64,000 bases of DNA from assembly GCF_046480435.1 (NCBI RefSeq), contig NZ_PKGC01000050.1, one strand, 5' to 3'. The notes below the pieces were generated by a model. The model did not search any database, was not told the DNA's origin, and worked only from the letters and a program-made list of their open reading frames with translations. Of the stretch, positions 63,397 to 64,000 are shown in pieces; the stretch's first letter is position 1; each line of letters begins with the position of its first letter. The stretch comes from Limnospira platensis. Its GTDB lineage: Bacteria > Cyanobacteriota > Cyanobacteriia > Cyanobacteriales > Microcoleaceae. Made by a program: the position numbers and the translations under genes.

Positions 63397-64000
63397 TTAG
63401 CTTTTAGCCCGTCGTAGAAGGGTAAAGATTTGTTTCCGTAAAGGTTGAGGAAGCACAGAAATAGCCAACCCTGTCCAGGCTTTGGGGAGTGATGCTGATT
63501 GTCCGGCTACAATTAAGGCTCGTCCGGCTTGCGTTTCGCCTGTTTCTACCAGTCGCAACCCCAATAAAAGTTGAGATTCAGATAGGCGCGATCGCCTAAT
63601 TTTTTCCAGATTTTCTGATGGAAATTGGAAATTTTCTAAATAGGTTATTTGATCTCGTAAATAAGGAATAGCCCGGTTTAACCCTTGTTGTTCAGCATGA
63701 ACCCGATACTCCATCAACCTTTGGGGAAGATAATATCCCTGCTTTCCGGCTAAGGCGAGACGCACTAATAAATCATTATCTTCGCAGTTTTGAATATTTG
63801 GGCGCATATACCCCACATCAATTAAGGCTTGGCGACGACAGAGGGTAGCTCCTATTTGAAAACTTTGCTGAATAAATACTACTTCTAACAGATTTTTAAC
63901 TATACCTTCTGGGAGTTCGCTGCGTCCCCATTTGACCGAGTTAATATCTGTGGCGGCTTGGTCTCGGTTATTGTTAATATCAATTATCCAGTGGTCAGTA
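63397..64000 (-). CDS. Family 2 glycosyltransferase, C-terminal part (cut by window edge)
   Basis: The frame is open from the window end (minus strand) to a stop at 63397. Visible parts include HWIIDINNN near the edge, FQIGATLCRRQALIDVGYM, then QNCEDNDLLVRLALAGKQG, the acidic ED motif of inverting GT-A enzymes, and YYLPQRLMEYRVH. The C-terminal extension is helical and basic. It probably builds cell-surface polysaccharide; the sugar is unknown and the N-terminal nucleotide-sugar domain lies outside. Confidence 0.85.
   Translation of the reverse strand, partial: TDHWIIDINNNRDQAATDINSVKWGRSELPEGIVKNLLEVVFIQQSFQIGATLCRRQALIDVGYMRPNIQNCEDNDLLVRLALAGKQGYYLPQRLMEYRVHAEQQGLNRAIPYLRDQITYLENFQFPSENLEKIRRSRLSESQLLLGLRLVETGETQAGRALIVAGQSASLPKAWTGLAISVLPQPLRKQIFTLLRRAKS

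Overview
The window reads as chromosome of a filamentous cyanobacterium, most likely Arthrospira/Limnospira (inference). The basis is the very frequent HIP1 octamer GCGATCGC, a full cyanobacterial gene set (ntcA, ntcB, cnaT, menD for phylloquinone, Ycf20/DUF565, DUF760, DUF3084, glycerate kinase) and large numbers of pentapeptide, TPR and HEAT proteins. It is a draft assembly: N runs at 601-610, 43821, 44447-44456 and 50474-50551 fall in or beside repeats and truncate real genes. No tRNA, rRNA or CRISPR array was recognised.

Layout. 1-1.7 kb: a TPR protein built on a near-identical 120-bp tandem repeat, then a decayed fragment of a C-terminal processing protease. 1.86-7.1 kb: core genes (hisB, fabI, ntcA, a DUF3084 coiled-coil protein coupled to a YqgF/RuvC-like nuclease, DUF760). 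7.1-13.6 kb: an accessory region. A two-gene ATPase/Toprim module, resembling PARIS- or OLD-type phage defence, sits between two direct repeats whose edges and internal deletion lie exactly on HIP1 sites. Next to it a secreted trypsin-TPR protease gene is split by an IS element carrying only iscB and its probable omega RNA. 13.7-21.6 kb: metabolic genes, a chemoreceptor, and a second ATPase/Toprim-like pair. In both pairs the second gene is interrupted by one in-frame stop. 21.6-32.7 kb: queA, yraN, pentapeptide protein, anion permease, glycerate kinase, menD, then ntcB-cnaT behind a textbook NtcA-activated promoter. With ntcA at 3.9 kb, the window holds three regulators of nitrate assimilation but no nir/nrt structural genes.

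32.9-43.4 kb: putA, a lipoprotein, a coiled-coil HEAT protein, acylphosphatase, an aspartate-type aminotransferase and an M1 aminopeptidase. 43.4-46.5 kb: a tandem cluster of Rpn-family nuclease paralogues differing in the number of a 4-residue repeat. 46.5-54 kb: an acyltransferase, pentapeptide protein, M3 oligopeptidase, recJ (3' end lost in a gap) and an MFS transporter. 54-63.1 kb: two very large signalling proteins in tandem, a Ser/Thr-kinase/ATPase/GAF/PAS/histidine-kinase hybrid of 1946 residues and a PAS/GAF histidine kinase. The window ends inside a glycosyltransferase gene.

The strongest candidates for something unusual are the two ATPase/Toprim modules with parallel nonsense stops, HIP1 sites acting as recombination junctions, the iscB insertion and the expanding Rpn array.
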